DNA of 18,644 bases. Origin: an uncultured Clostridium sp. Its GTDB lineage: Bacteria; Bacillota; Clostridia; TANB77; CAG-508. How positions within the stretch are numbered: the stretch's first letter is position 1; the number at the start of each line of letters is the position of its first letter. The stretch lies in contig CANOPV010000002.1 in NCBI GenBank assembly GCA_947568605.1, positions 1 through 18,644 on the forward strand, in the 5' to 3' direction. Below are positions 7,209 through 15,147 of the stretch, piece after piece. The notes below the pieces were generated by a model. That model was not told the origin of the DNA. It saw nothing but the letters and a program-made list of their open reading frames with translations, and made no database searches. A program made the position numbers and the translations under genes.

Positions 7209-8501
7209 ATGGGAAAAAAATATTTAGAAAAAAATGTATTAGACGCAACGCTAGAAAGATTGGAGCTTATTTTTAACGAATTTGAAAACATTTATTTTTG
7301 TGTTAGTGGTGGAAAAGATAGTTCTGTTATGGTACAGCTTGCTAATATTGTAGCTGAAAAAATGAATAAACAGTTTGATGTGCTATATATAGACTTTGAA
7401 GCACAGTATAAAAAAACGATTGAACATATATATTATTTAAAAACTTTATCTAAAATTAGAGATTTTTATCACATAGCACTTCCAATGGCTTTAAGAAATG
7501 CTGTATCAGTATTACAACCAAAATGGATTTGTTGGGAGGAAGAGAGTAAACATTTATGGGTAAGAAATATGCCAGAAGATAGTATTAATATAACCAATTG
7601 TCCATTTGAATGGTTTAGAAAAGGAGAAGAATTTGAGGAATTTATAATACAATTTGCTGATTGGTATCAAAAAAAGTATAATAGCAAAGTTGCTTGTGGC
7701 ATAGGAATTAGAACAGATGAAAGTATAAATAGATTTAGAACAATTGCATTTCAAGAAAAAAAGACAACTTATCAAAATTATAATTGGACAACAAAAGTAA
7801 AAATGAATGAGAAGCATATAGATGTATATAATTTTTATCCTATATATGATTGGCGAGTTGAAGATATTTGGGGAGCAGTAAGTAAATTAGACTTAGAATT
7901 TAATTATATCTATGAATTAATGTATAAAAACGGATTAAGTATTTATGAACAAAGACTTTGTCAACCATATGGAGATGACCAAAGAAATGGATTAGATCAA
8001 TTTAAAGCATTAGAATATGATACTTGGAGTAAGGTATTAAGTAGAGTAAATGGTGTTAATTTTGGAAATATATATTGTAAAACTACTGCTTTAGGAAATA
8101 TCCAATCCACAAAACCAGACTTTATGTCTTGGCAACAATATACAATATTTTTATTAGAAAGTATAGGAATATATAACGAAGATTTAATGTTACATTATTA
8201 TAAAAAAATAAAGAAATTTATGGTATGGTATAAAGAAAGAGAAGGAATAGAGGTTAAAGATATTCCTGAAACTGATGATACTAAGCTAGAAAATCAAAAA
8301 AAAGTAATCTCGTGGCGAAGAATAGCAAGAGCTATTGAAAAAAATGACTTTTATTTAAAAAGATTATCATTTGGACAAACAAAAACAGATGACGAAACTT
8401 TACAAAAGTTAATACATAAATGGGACAATTTATTAAATAAAAATACAAAAACAGATGATAAAACACTAATAAAAATTATTGAGAATATGAATAACGATTA
8501 A
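7209..8501 (+). CDS. IbrA-like PP-loop protein with DUF3440
   Basis: This 430-residue protein has a PP-loop SGGKDSS at residues 33-39 and a long C-terminal region (about 180-380) of the DUF3440 type. Landmarks are CGIGIRTDES, NRFRTI, YPIYDWRVEDIW and a Tyr/Trp-rich helical part. In E. coli the related IbrA acts with the ParB-like nuclease IbrB and affects expression of immunoglobulin-binding proteins; the biochemical reaction is not settled. Family members are common on phages and mobile elements. Here no IbrB-like gene is adjacent. The tail carries two short TKTDD repeats. AAAGGA precedes the ATG. Adenylation of a substrate via the PP-loop is expected; the substrate is unknown. This is a different subfamily from the PP-loop protein at 1291-2121. 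Confidence 0.88.
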   Translation: MGKKYLEKNVLDATLERLELIFNEFENIYFCVSGGKDSSVMVQLANIVAEKMNKQFDVLYIDFEAQYKKTIEHIYYLKTLSKIRDFYHIALPMALRNAVSVLQPKWICWEEESKHLWVRNMPEDSINITNCPFEWFRKGEEFEEFIIQFADWYQKKYNSKVACGIGIRTDESINRFRTIAFQEKKTTYQNYNWTTKVKMNEKHIDVYNFYPIYDWRVEDIWGAVSKLDLEFNYIYELMYKNGLSIYEQRLCQPYGDDQRNGLDQFKALEYDTWSKVLSRVNGVNFGNIYCKTTALGNIQSTKPDFMSWQQYTIFLLESIGIYNEDLMLHYYKKIKKFMVWYKEREGIEVKDIPETDDTKLENQKKVISWRRIARAIEKNDFYLKRLSFGQTKTDDETLQKLIHKWDNLLNKNTKTDDKTLIKIIENMNND

Positions 8502-8574
8502 TATTAATGAGGAATAGAAAACTCTTAATATGTAATCATACCAAAAGATAGTAATTTGAAAGGTAGATGAGTTT

Positions 8575-9111
8575 ATGAAAAAGAAAATTTGTATTGGTGC
8601 AGGAATAATTTTAATTATACTTATAGTTGCAGGAATTATAACAAACTATGCAGATAGTGGTAGAGTAACAACAGGACACGAGCCAAAGTATTGTATTAAA
8701 ATAGTTAGTAATGATGGTAGTAAGATAACTTATTGGGGATTAGGTTATAAAGTTATTAGATATGTTGGAGTCTCTCCAAATGAGCCTTATGAAAGTAATA
8801 TTGGTGTAAAAATGGGAAGTTGGTTTATGAAATACGATTTACCAAATGAAAAAAGCATCACAATAGAATATGATGGTAAAACGGTAGAAATAAATAATTA
8901 TGATGACATCAATAAAATTTATAATATATTAGTCAATTCAAAATACAACTCTGAAATATGTGATGGAATAAATACTCATAAAATAACAATAGACAACGAA
9001 GTATATTATTTAAAAGAAAGCTGTCAAGAAATTCAAAAAGGAAATAAGCAGTCAAAAATATCAAAAGAAGATTTAGATACGATATTAAAGATAATTGATA
9101 GCAAACAGTAA
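8575..9111 (+). CDS. Exported membrane-anchored hypothetical protein
   Basis: This 178-residue protein has an N-terminal membrane helix (residues 6-24) followed by an extracellular domain. Cys6 sits at the start of the helix rather than after it, so it is probably an uncleaved anchor and not a lipoprotein. The outer domain has an Ile/Tyr-rich beta part containing GYKVIRYVG and MGSWFMKYD, then a charged helical end. I recall similar uncharacterised exported proteins in Firmicutes but no function. It is 73 bases downstream of the IbrA-like gene and 32 bases before the next gene, so the three may share a transcript. Confidence 0.68.
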   Translation: MKKKICIGAGIILIILIVAGIITNYADSGRVTTGHEPKYCIKIVSNDGSKITYWGLGYKVIRYVGVSPNEPYESNIGVKMGSWFMKYDLPNEKSITIEYDGKTVEINNYDDINKIYNILVNSKYNSEICDGINTHKITIDNEVYYLKESCQEIQKGNKQSKISKEDLDTILKIIDSKQ

Positions 9112-9129
9112 TTCAAATTACAATTTGAA
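9112..9129. repeat. Near-perfect inverted repeat between two membrane-protein genes
   Basis: TTCAAATT and AATTTGAA form 8-base arms around a 2-base centre, starting one base after the stop codon of one gene and ending just before the SD of the next. The 2-base loop is too small for a stable RNA hairpin, so a DNA operator is more plausible than a terminator. The half site AATTTGAAAG also occurs upstream of the previous gene near 8553. Confidence 0.4.
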
Positions 9130-9143
9130 AGAGAGATAAAATA

Positions 9144-9620
9144 ATGGATATTCACTTTGGATTTTCATATATAGGTTTCATATTCTTGTTAATGTTAATG
9201 ATACCTAATATTATATGGAATAAAAATCAACCTAAAAACTATGGAAAATATGTAAAAAATGAAAATAAAGTATTACTAATATTTGAAAGAATAGGAGAAA
9301 TGCTAGTAACTTGTATATCATTGATATTTAGTGATTTTAATATAAACAAAATATCTAATTGGACTATTATATTGTTAATTGCTTTTATTCTAATGATTTT
9401 ATATGAAATATATTGGATTAGATATTTTAAAAGCAATAAAACAATGAAAGATATGTACAGTAGTTTATTAAAAATACCAGTTGCAGGAGCGACTTTGCCA
9501 GTAGTTGCATTCCTATTATTAGGTATATATGGTAAAAATATATTTCTAATCATATCAACAATAATATTAGGAATCGGACATATAGGAATACACTTAAATC
9601 ATAAAAAAGAATTAGAGTAA
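9144..9620 (+). CDS. Multi-pass membrane protein
   Basis: This 158-residue protein is very hydrophobic, with about five membrane helices (roughly residues 6-24, 43-63, 72-93, 110-129 and 132-150). The loop between the first two carries the basic KNQPKNYGKY motif. I cannot assign transport or enzyme function. AGAGAG before the ATG serves as the ribosome binding site. It lies between two exported proteins, 46 bases before the next gene, and is probably part of a small envelope operon. Confidence 0.68.
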   Translation: MDIHFGFSYIGFIFLLMLMIPNIIWNKNQPKNYGKYVKNENKVLLIFERIGEMLVTCISLIFSDFNINKISNWTIILLIAFILMILYEIYWIRYFKSNKTMKDMYSSLLKIPVAGATLPVVAFLLLGIYGKNIFLIISTIILGIGHIGIHLNHKKELE

Positions 9621-9666
9621 GAAATTACAATAAGTATGGTAGGTAATAAAGGAGAAAAATTTATAT

Positions 9667-10101
9667 ATGAAAAATAAAAAATCAACAATTATAATATGTA
9701 TAGTTATAATTGTAATTATATTTATTGTTTTTTGGTTATATTCAAATACAGGTTTAAAAGGATTTGAAAATGAAATTTCTAACTTTATATTACCAGAAAA
9801 TATTGAAAAAATTACAATAAAAAGTGGAATAGGAGATTCTGGGGGGAATGGAGATTATTCAACATATCGTGTAGTCTTAATAGTAAAGACAGAAATGTCA
9901 ATAGATGAATTGAATCAAGAATTTGAGAATAGAAAATTAACATCTTCAAGTCATATTGTAAATAGTGGTACACCTATTTGTTATATTACTCATTGCGAAG
10001 ATACTATATTCAAATCACAACGAAATTTTACATTGTCATTTGATGAATTAGAAAAAGTTGAAGATTTTACCGATTATTATTTTATAGAATTTATAAAATA
10101 A
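9667..10101 (+). CDS. Exported membrane-anchored hypothetical protein
   Basis: This is a 144-residue protein with an N-terminal membrane helix (residues 7-25) and a small extracellular domain. The domain has a Gly-rich turn (GIGDSGGNGDYS) followed by beta strands. No lipobox is present. AAAGGAG about 12 bases upstream supports the ATG. Function unknown; its neighbours suggest a cell-envelope role. Confidence 0.63.
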   Translation: MKNKKSTIIICIVIIVIIFIVFWLYSNTGLKGFENEISNFILPENIEKITIKSGIGDSGGNGDYSTYRVVLIVKTEMSIDELNQEFENRKLTSSSHIVNSGTPICYITHCEDTIFKSQRNFTLSFDELEKVEDFTDYYFIEFIK

Positions 10102-10137
10102 AGTAATAGCACAAATTAAAATTTATATGGAGGAGAT

Positions 10138-10575
10138 ATGGAAGAAAGATTTAAAGTTTCAATGACAGTTGGTCTTATTTTAATAAATAAAGAAAACGAA
10201 ATTCTTTTAATGAAAAGGTGTAATACTGGATATATGGACAATAAGTATGCTCTTGTAGCAGGACATTTAGAGAAAAATGAATCATTGAGTTGTGCAATGA
10301 TTAGAGAAGCTAAAGAAGAAATCGGAATAGATATTTGTAGTAAAGATATTGAATTTGTATGTGCAATAAGGCGAGGAGATAATGATACATATGTGAATAA
10401 TTATTTTAAATGTAATAAATATGAGGGTAGTATTGAAAATTTAGAAAAGCAAAAATGCTCAGAATTAAAATGGTTTGATATAAATAATTTGCCAAGAAAT
10501 ATAATACCAAATGATAAAAGAGCAATTAATAATATGATTAATAATATTGTTTTAGATGAGTATGATTTTAAATAA
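10138..10575 (+). CDS. NUDIX hydrolase
   Basis: This 145-residue enzyme has a complete NUDIX box, GX5EX7REUXEEXGU, running from Gly42 through Glu48, Arg56-Glu57, Glu60-Glu61 to Gly63. The family hydrolyses nucleoside diphosphates linked to another group, using metal bound by the glutamates. The N-terminal strand SMTVGLILIN and the motif ALVAGHLEKNES are typical of the MutT-like fold, and the length is normal. The exact substrate (oxidised nucleotides, nucleotide sugars or others) cannot be read from the sequence. A strong GGAGGAG lies just before the ATG. It closes a transcript, followed by an intrinsic terminator. Its position after envelope genes, and in the same run as a PP-loop enzyme, gives no firm pathway. 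Confidence 0.93.
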   Translation: MEERFKVSMTVGLILINKENEILLMKRCNTGYMDNKYALVAGHLEKNESLSCAMIREAKEEIGIDICSKDIEFVCAIRRGDNDTYVNNYFKCNKYEGSIENLEKQKCSELKWFDINNLPRNIIPNDKRAINNMINNIVLDEYDFK

Positions 10576-10628
10576 AACAGAATATAACAATGTAAAAGAT
10601 AATTTATTAAATTAATAATACAAATTAT

Positions 10629-10659
10629 AGATTAGTTTTATGAGAACTAATCTTTTTTT
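10629..10659 (+). terminator. Intrinsic terminator after the NUDIX gene
   Basis: AGATTAGTT and AACTAATCT form a perfect 9-base-pair stem around a 7-base loop, followed by seven T residues. This cleanly separates the NUDIX transcript from the surface-protein module. Confidence 0.9.
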
Positions 10660-10668
10660 ACAGCAAAC

Positions 10669-10697
10669 TTGACACAAAAGGTAATATGATGTAAAAT
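10669..10697 (+). promoter_or_regulatory. Promoter for the surface-protein module
   Basis: A consensus TTGACA at 10669-10674 is followed after 17 bases by TAAAAT at 10692-10697. It lies right after a terminator and gives a leader of about 80 bases to the ATG at 10784. The leader contains two TAAGACA direct repeats 20 bases apart (10726-10732 and 10746-10752). Confidence 0.75.
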
Positions 10698-10783
10698 ATA
10701 CTAAAGAAGGTTTATTATTTATCACTAAGACAGGGAGTTCATAGGTAAGACATAAATAAAATAAGAAAGGAAAGTGATGAATA

Positions 10784-11590
10784 ATGAAATCATTTAAAAA
10801 AGTATTAATTATAATTATTTTAATTTTAACAGTAGGATTAATTTCAGGAGCATTAGTATTAGCAAAGAATCAAAAAAAGGAAGAAATAGAAGAAGTAAGC
10901 ACACAATCTTTGGAAAGCACAAATGAAATAGAAATAGAAGATAAAAAAGAAGATCAAGAAATTATTGTTTCTATTGAACAACAAGAAGAAACAGAAGAAA
11001 ACCAATTGAAAAATACTAATGAAACTATAGAAAACGAATTACCAAAAGAAAATCTTATAAAAAATGACAGCACAGTCGAACAAAATAAAACAGTTAAAAA
11101 TAAAACATCTCAAAACGGAAATCAATCAAAATCACTACAAACAAATCAAGATACACAAAACACTAAACAACAATCATCTACACCACAATCTCAACAAATT
11201 AATCAAGAAACAAAACCAGTAGAACAGAGTAAACCAGTAGAGGTTAAAAAAGAAGAACCTAAACCAGTAGTAACAACACCAGTAAGAACATATAAAGAGA
11301 ATACAACGTATATTTCAAAATTAAGAAACACAATCACTACAACAGTAAAGAATAATATATCATCTTTAAACAAATATGGAATAACAAGTTTTGAACAATA
11401 TAAAATAATAGAAGATTCAAGTATTTGTGCATATAATGGAGGAAACAGAGGAGGTTGGACTTTTGAAAATCCGACAGCATATAATACTTTTGTTAAGAGT
11501 ATTTTAAAAGGAACATCATTAAGAATATATGCAGTAGATGAATACCAAAATGGAGAATATATAGAAACATTGTGCTATTATGGACATTAG
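10784..11590 (+). CDS. Membrane-anchored exported protein with Q/N/T-rich stalk
   Basis: This 268-residue protein has an N-terminal membrane helix (residues 7-27) and a long low-complexity extracellular stalk to about residue 165. The stalk is Glu-rich first, then Gln/Asn/Thr/Ser-rich with short Lys-Pro-Val units. A compact C-terminal domain of about 95 residues has aromatic and Gly-rich motifs (CAYNGGNRGG, YAVDEYQ) and two cysteines that could form a disulfide. There is no LPxTG. AAGGAAAG precedes the ATG at somewhat long spacing; a six-codon out-of-frame mini-ORF at 10777 is better spaced. The stalked design suggests a ligand- or wall-binding domain held away from the membrane. It lies directly upstream of the adhesin. 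Confidence 0.72.
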   Translation: MKSFKKVLIIIILILTVGLISGALVLAKNQKKEEIEEVSTQSLESTNEIEIEDKKEDQEIIVSIEQQEETEENQLKNTNETIENELPKENLIKNDSTVEQNKTVKNKTSQNGNQSKSLQTNQDTQNTKQQSSTPQSQQINQETKPVEQSKPVEVKKEEPKPVVTTPVRTYKENTTYISKLRNTITTTVKNNISSLNKYGITSFEQYKIIEDSSICAYNGGNRGGWTFENPTAYNTFVKSILKGTSLRIYAVDEYQNGEYIETLCYYGH

Positions 11591-11604
11591 GAAATTAACA
11601 TAAT

Positions 11605-11637
11605 TTTTTGCAAAAACATTGCAAAATACTGCAGTAT
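11605..11637. promoter_or_regulatory. Three helically phased TGCA-centred palindromes
   Basis: TTTTTGCAAAAA (11605-11616), TTGCAA (11619-11624) and ATACTGCAGTAT (11626-11637) are each symmetric about TGCA. Their centres are 11 and then 10 bases apart, so they face the same side of the helix. The last is a perfect 12-base palindrome overlapping the proposed -35 box of the adhesin promoter. This looks like an array of operator sites for a dimeric regulator. Confidence 0.45.
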
Positions 11638-11663
11638 ACATTCAATAATTCAAGTGCTAAAAT
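11635..11663 (+). promoter_or_regulatory. Extended -10 promoter of the adhesin gene
   Basis: TATACA at 11635-11640 (four of six matches to the -35 consensus), a 17-base spacer and TAAAAT at 11658-11663 preceded by TGC form an extended -10 promoter. Transcription would begin near 11670 and run through a terminator-like hairpin before reaching the gene. Confidence 0.55.
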
Positions 11664-11688
11664 ATTAATATGAAAAATTGTAAATATG

Positions 11689-11733
11689 AAAGGAAGCTAT
11701 CCAGAAAGAGCAGTCTGGATAACTTCTTTTTTT
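11689..11733 (+). terminator. Terminator-like hairpin in the adhesin leader (possible attenuator)
   Basis: TATCCAGA (11698-11705) and TCTGGATA (11714-11721) pair perfectly around an 8-base loop. The stem extends further (AAAGGAAG with CTTCTTTT, one C-A mismatch and one G-U pair), followed by a seven-T tract. Only about 30 bases separate it from the adhesin ATG, with a strong AGGAGG between and no room for another promoter. It may end the upstream transcript, or act as a regulated leader terminator for the adhesin. Confidence 0.8.
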
Positions 11734-11764
11734 ATTTCTTTTTCAAAACAAAGGAGGAATTTTT

Positions 11765-14700
11765 ATGAAAAAAACGAGAGAGAAAATGGCAATTATAATG
11801 ATAATTTTACTGTTGTTATCATCATATATAACACCATTTTTAAACGTAGTAAATGCGTTTAGTGTGAGTAACGCATATATTTATACTGTAAAAGAAACAG
11901 AATATCATTTGCAATTTTGGGACACTAAACAAAATGCCTGGTCCTATATAATTACAAATTATGTTGGTTATACAGGAGAAGATGGGAAATTCTATCCTGC
12001 CTATTGCTTAGACGCAGATAAGCACGGAGTAGGAGAAGAAGCACCTTATACAGTAACAGTAACAGAAGCTATTCAAAATCCAGAAGTATGGAGAGTTTTA
12101 TTTCACGGATTTCCATACAAAACACCAGGAGAGTTAGGAGTAGCAAATGATTATGACGCATTTTGTGCAACAAAGCAAGCAGTATATTGCATATTGTATG
12201 GTTATGATCCTTCAACAAGATATAATGGAGGAGATGACAGAGGTACAGCAATTAAAAATGCAATAGTAACAATGGTAACAAATGCAAGAAATGGGGTTGG
12301 TGGTAATTATACATCTCCACAATTAGCAATTAATAAAATAGGAAATTTGACAAAAGAAGGAGAATATTATTCTCAAACTTATAGCGTAAGTTCAAATGTA
12401 CCATTAGGAAATTATAGTGTATATCAAATTTCAGGGTTACCTTCTGGAAGCTATTTTGCAAATACAAATGGCTCACAACAAACAACTTTTTCTGCAGGAG
12501 AAAATTTTAAAGTTTATATTCCACAGAAAAAGATAGTATCAAACATTTCAGCTTATATTGGTATTGATGGTAGCTGTAAAACATATCCTGCTCTATATGG
12601 TAAAGCACCTAATTCATCAGTACAAAATTATGCGTTAGTAACAGATCCATTTGAAAATGGAAGTGCTGACACAGAAATTAAGATAGCACCAACAGGAGAG
12701 GTAATTATCGAAAAAACTAGCACAACAGATAATATATGGAATGGAGCAATTTCAGGTTCATTAATTCCAAATGCAAAATATAATCTATACAATTCTAATA
12801 TGAATTTAATCAACACATATACAACAAATTCAGAAGGTAAAATTCACATTTCTGGTTTATCTTTAGGAAAATATTATATTCAGGAAACAACACCTACACC
12901 AGAATTTACAACATTAAATGATGAGATATATTCATTTACATTAGATTATATGGGCGATAGCAAAGATGTAAAAGTAACTAACACACCTGTTCCAGGAGGA
13001 TATTTTTCTGCTATTAAACTTTCAGAGAGAAATAATGTATGGACAGGAGTAAAAAAAGGTCAAGGAGTTTCAGGAGCTAAATATGGAATTTATGACAAAA
13101 ATGGAAATATAGTTAAATCTTATGAAACAGGGAAAGAGTTAATAGCAGTTTCAAAAGAAGATGGAACAATTTTTGACAATGAAAAACTTAAACTAGGAGA
13201 TTACTATTTGCAAGAAATTGAAGCACCAAAACATTCAAAACTAAATGATAAGAAGTATTATTTTAAAGTTACAGAAAATGGAGGACACGTTTCAGTAACA
13301 GCTTCTGATGATGTAGAGGAAGGTGGATATTTCAATATTTATAAAACAACAAATGATGACAATTTATGGACTGCAGAAGTAAAAGGTTCTCCTCTTGCAA
13401 ATGCAACTTTTAAAATAGAATATACAAACTTTGAGGAAACAAAGAATTGGACTGTAACAACAAATAAAGATGGTAAAATAGTTGATTCTAACTATTCAAC
13501 AGATGATTTAGAATTAAAACTAGGTACATATAGAGTATATGAGATAGAAGCACCAGAACATTATGAATTAGATAATACAGAATATTATTTTAGAATTACA
13601 GAAAATGAACAAAAAATATATTTAGAATTAGATAATACACCTGAACTTGGTAATAATATAGAAATTACAAAAGTATCTTCTGATAAAAATTATATTACAG
13701 GAACAGAAAAGGATCAACCAGTATCAGGAGCTAAATATGAAGTTAGAACAGGATACAATGAAGGAGCAACAGTAACAGCAGAAAACTTTAATGAAGGAAA
13801 ATTAGTAGATACACTTATAACAGATGAGCAAGGAAATACAAAAGTAATAACCGTTGGAGAAGGTAGTTATTTTATTAAAGAGGTATCAGTTCCAGAAGGT
13901 TGGCAATTAGATGAAAAAATTTATCAAATAGACGTAATTAGTAATGGAGTAATACACAAATTAGAGCTAGAAGATGAACCAATTCCACAAGGATTTATGA
14001 ATATTAATAAAACAGCATTACAAAAGAATTATTGGACCAATGATGAGCCAAATACACCACTTGAAGGAGTAAAATTCGAGTTAAGAGATAAAGATGATAA
14101 TGTGTTATTAGAACTAGAAACCGATAAAAATGGTAAATTTTCAAAAGATATTCAATTAGATGTTGGAACTTATTACTTATGGGAAGTAGAAGCACCAGAA
14201 TATTACATAATGAATGATAAACCAGATATATTTGAAATTACAGAAAACGGACAAAAAGTAACAATAGATATAACAAATGATGTAGAACCTGCTGAATTTG
14301 TAGATGTTTCAAAAACTCCTGCAAAAGACAATAAAATTACAGGAGAAAAGGAAAATACATTTTTACCAAATGCAGTATATAGAGTTGAGAATGTTGATAC
14401 AGATGAATTTGTTGCAGATTTAACAACAACAGCAGAAGGACATTTAGAAGAAAAACTAATGCTTGGAGCAGGTAATTATAGAATTTTTGAAATTGAATCT
14501 CCAACATATTATTTGATTGATTCATCTATATATTATTTTACTGTTAAAGAAAATGGTAAAGAAGTATATTTTGAATTTAAAGATAATCCTGTCGAAGTAG
14601 AAGTAAATGTAGAAAAATCAGGAATAGTAGAAGCACAACCTAATGATGAGATTAGATATGATTTTGACGCTGTAGAAAGTTTATCTAATGTACCACTAGA

Positions 14701-15139
14701 TAACTTTACATTTGTTGATGATTTACCTTATGAAAAGGTTAAATTGACTAAACTATTTACTGGAATTTATACAGATAAAGTTGAATTTGATGTGTATTAT
14801 AAAACAAATCTATCAGAAGAGTGGATTTTAATAAAGGAAAATTTAGATTCAACTGTAAATAATTTCATTGATTTTTCAACTATTGAATTAAAAGAAAATG
14901 AAGTGATAACAAGTTTCAAAATGGAATTTGGAACTGTGCCAGAATACTTTAAAGCAAATACTACACCATTTATATTTACAAAAGTAAATTCAGATATTAA
15001 GCCAGATGATGTATGGACTAACAATGTTCATTTATATGGAACATATTTAGATGTAAATGTAAAAGATGATTCAGATTGGACTACTAAAACATATAAGAAA
15101 GAACTAACAATTAAAAAACTTCCACGAACTGGAGAATAA
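11765..15139 (+). CDS. Thioester-domain / CnaB-repeat surface adhesin ending in LPRTGE
   Basis: This 1124-residue Gram-positive surface adhesin has a signal peptide (residues 1-31, cleavage near VNA-FS). A thioester domain follows (about 35-300), with candidate Cys81 in YCLD and Gln138 in ATKQAVY. Six CnaB/SpaA-like domains follow (about 311-409, 413-517, 521-626, 631-740, 744-842 and 845-942). Each starts with a strand carrying a Lys (K317, K418, K527, K636, K749, K850) and has a Glu before the proline-containing turn (E374, E484, E593, E706, E807, E909), as expected for intramolecular isopeptide bonds to an Asn/Asp near the domain end. A DUF11-like region (945-1115) precedes LPRTGE. Thioester domains bind host or surface amines; CnaB stalks give rigid reach. 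Oddly, the protein stops right at the sorting motif, with no hydrophobic segment or basic tail. AGGAGGAA precedes the ATG. The sortase at 5505 is the candidate processor. Confidence 0.92.
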   Translation: MKKTREKMAIIMIILLLLSSYITPFLNVVNAFSVSNAYIYTVKETEYHLQFWDTKQNAWSYIITNYVGYTGEDGKFYPAYCLDADKHGVGEEAPYTVTVTEAIQNPEVWRVLFHGFPYKTPGELGVANDYDAFCATKQAVYCILYGYDPSTRYNGGDDRGTAIKNAIVTMVTNARNGVGGNYTSPQLAINKIGNLTKEGEYYSQTYSVSSNVPLGNYSVYQISGLPSGSYFANTNGSQQTTFSAGENFKVYIPQKKIVSNISAYIGIDGSCKTYPALYGKAPNSSVQNYALVTDPFENGSADTEIKIAPTGEVIIEKTSTTDNIWNGAISGSLIPNAKYNLYNSNMNLINTYTTNSEGKIHISGLSLGKYYIQETTPTPEFTTLNDEIYSFTLDYMGDSKDVKVTNTPVPGGYFSAIKLSERNNVWTGVKKGQGVSGAKYGIYDKNGNIVKSYETGKELIAVSKEDGTIFDNEKLKLGDYYLQEIEAPKHSKLNDKKYYFKVTENGGHVSVTASDDVEEGGYFNIYKTTNDDNLWTAEVKGSPLANATFKIEYTNFEETKNWTVTTNKDGKIVDSNYSTDDLELKLGTYRVYEIEAPEHYELDNTEYYFRITENEQKIYLELDNTPELGNNIEITKVSSDKNYITGTEKDQPVSGAKYEVRTGYNEGATVTAENFNEGKLVDTLITDEQGNTKVITVGEGSYFIKEVSVPEGWQLDEKIYQIDVISNGVIHKLELEDEPIPQGFMNINKTALQKNYWTNDEPNTPLEGVKFELRDKDDNVLLELETDKNGKFSKDIQLDVGTYYLWEVEAPEYYIMNDKPDIFEITENGQKVTIDITNDVEPAEFVDVSKTPAKDNKITGEKENTFLPNAVYRVENVDTDEFVADLTTTAEGHLEEKLMLGAGNYRIFEIESPTYYLIDSSIYYFTVKENGKEVYFEFKDNPVEVEVNVEKSGIVEAQPNDEIRYDFDAVESLSNVPLDNFTFVDDLPYEKVKLTKLFTGIYTDKVEFDVYYKTNLSEEWILIKENLDSTVNNFIDFSTIELKENEVITSFKMEFGTVPEYFKANTTPFIFTKVNSDIKPDDVWTNNVHLYGTYLDVNVKDDSDWTTKTYKKELTIKKLPRTGE

Positions 15140-15147
15140 TCAAGAAT

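Noticed and set aside
8501..8531. Hairpin directly after the IbrA-like gene as a terminator
   Set aside because: The stem (ATATTAA-GAG with CTC-TTAATAT, one bulged T) is AT-rich and not followed by a T tract.
11665..11764. c-di-GMP riboswitch before the adhesin
   Set aside because: Such riboswitches often precede clostridial adhesins, but the leader lacks the conserved core motifs and is too short; only a terminator hairpin is seen.
11686..11764. Leader peptide beginning at the ATG at 11686 over the hairpin
   Set aside because: The frame has no SD, runs on through the adhesin start and does not stop near the hairpin, so it does not look like an attenuation peptide.
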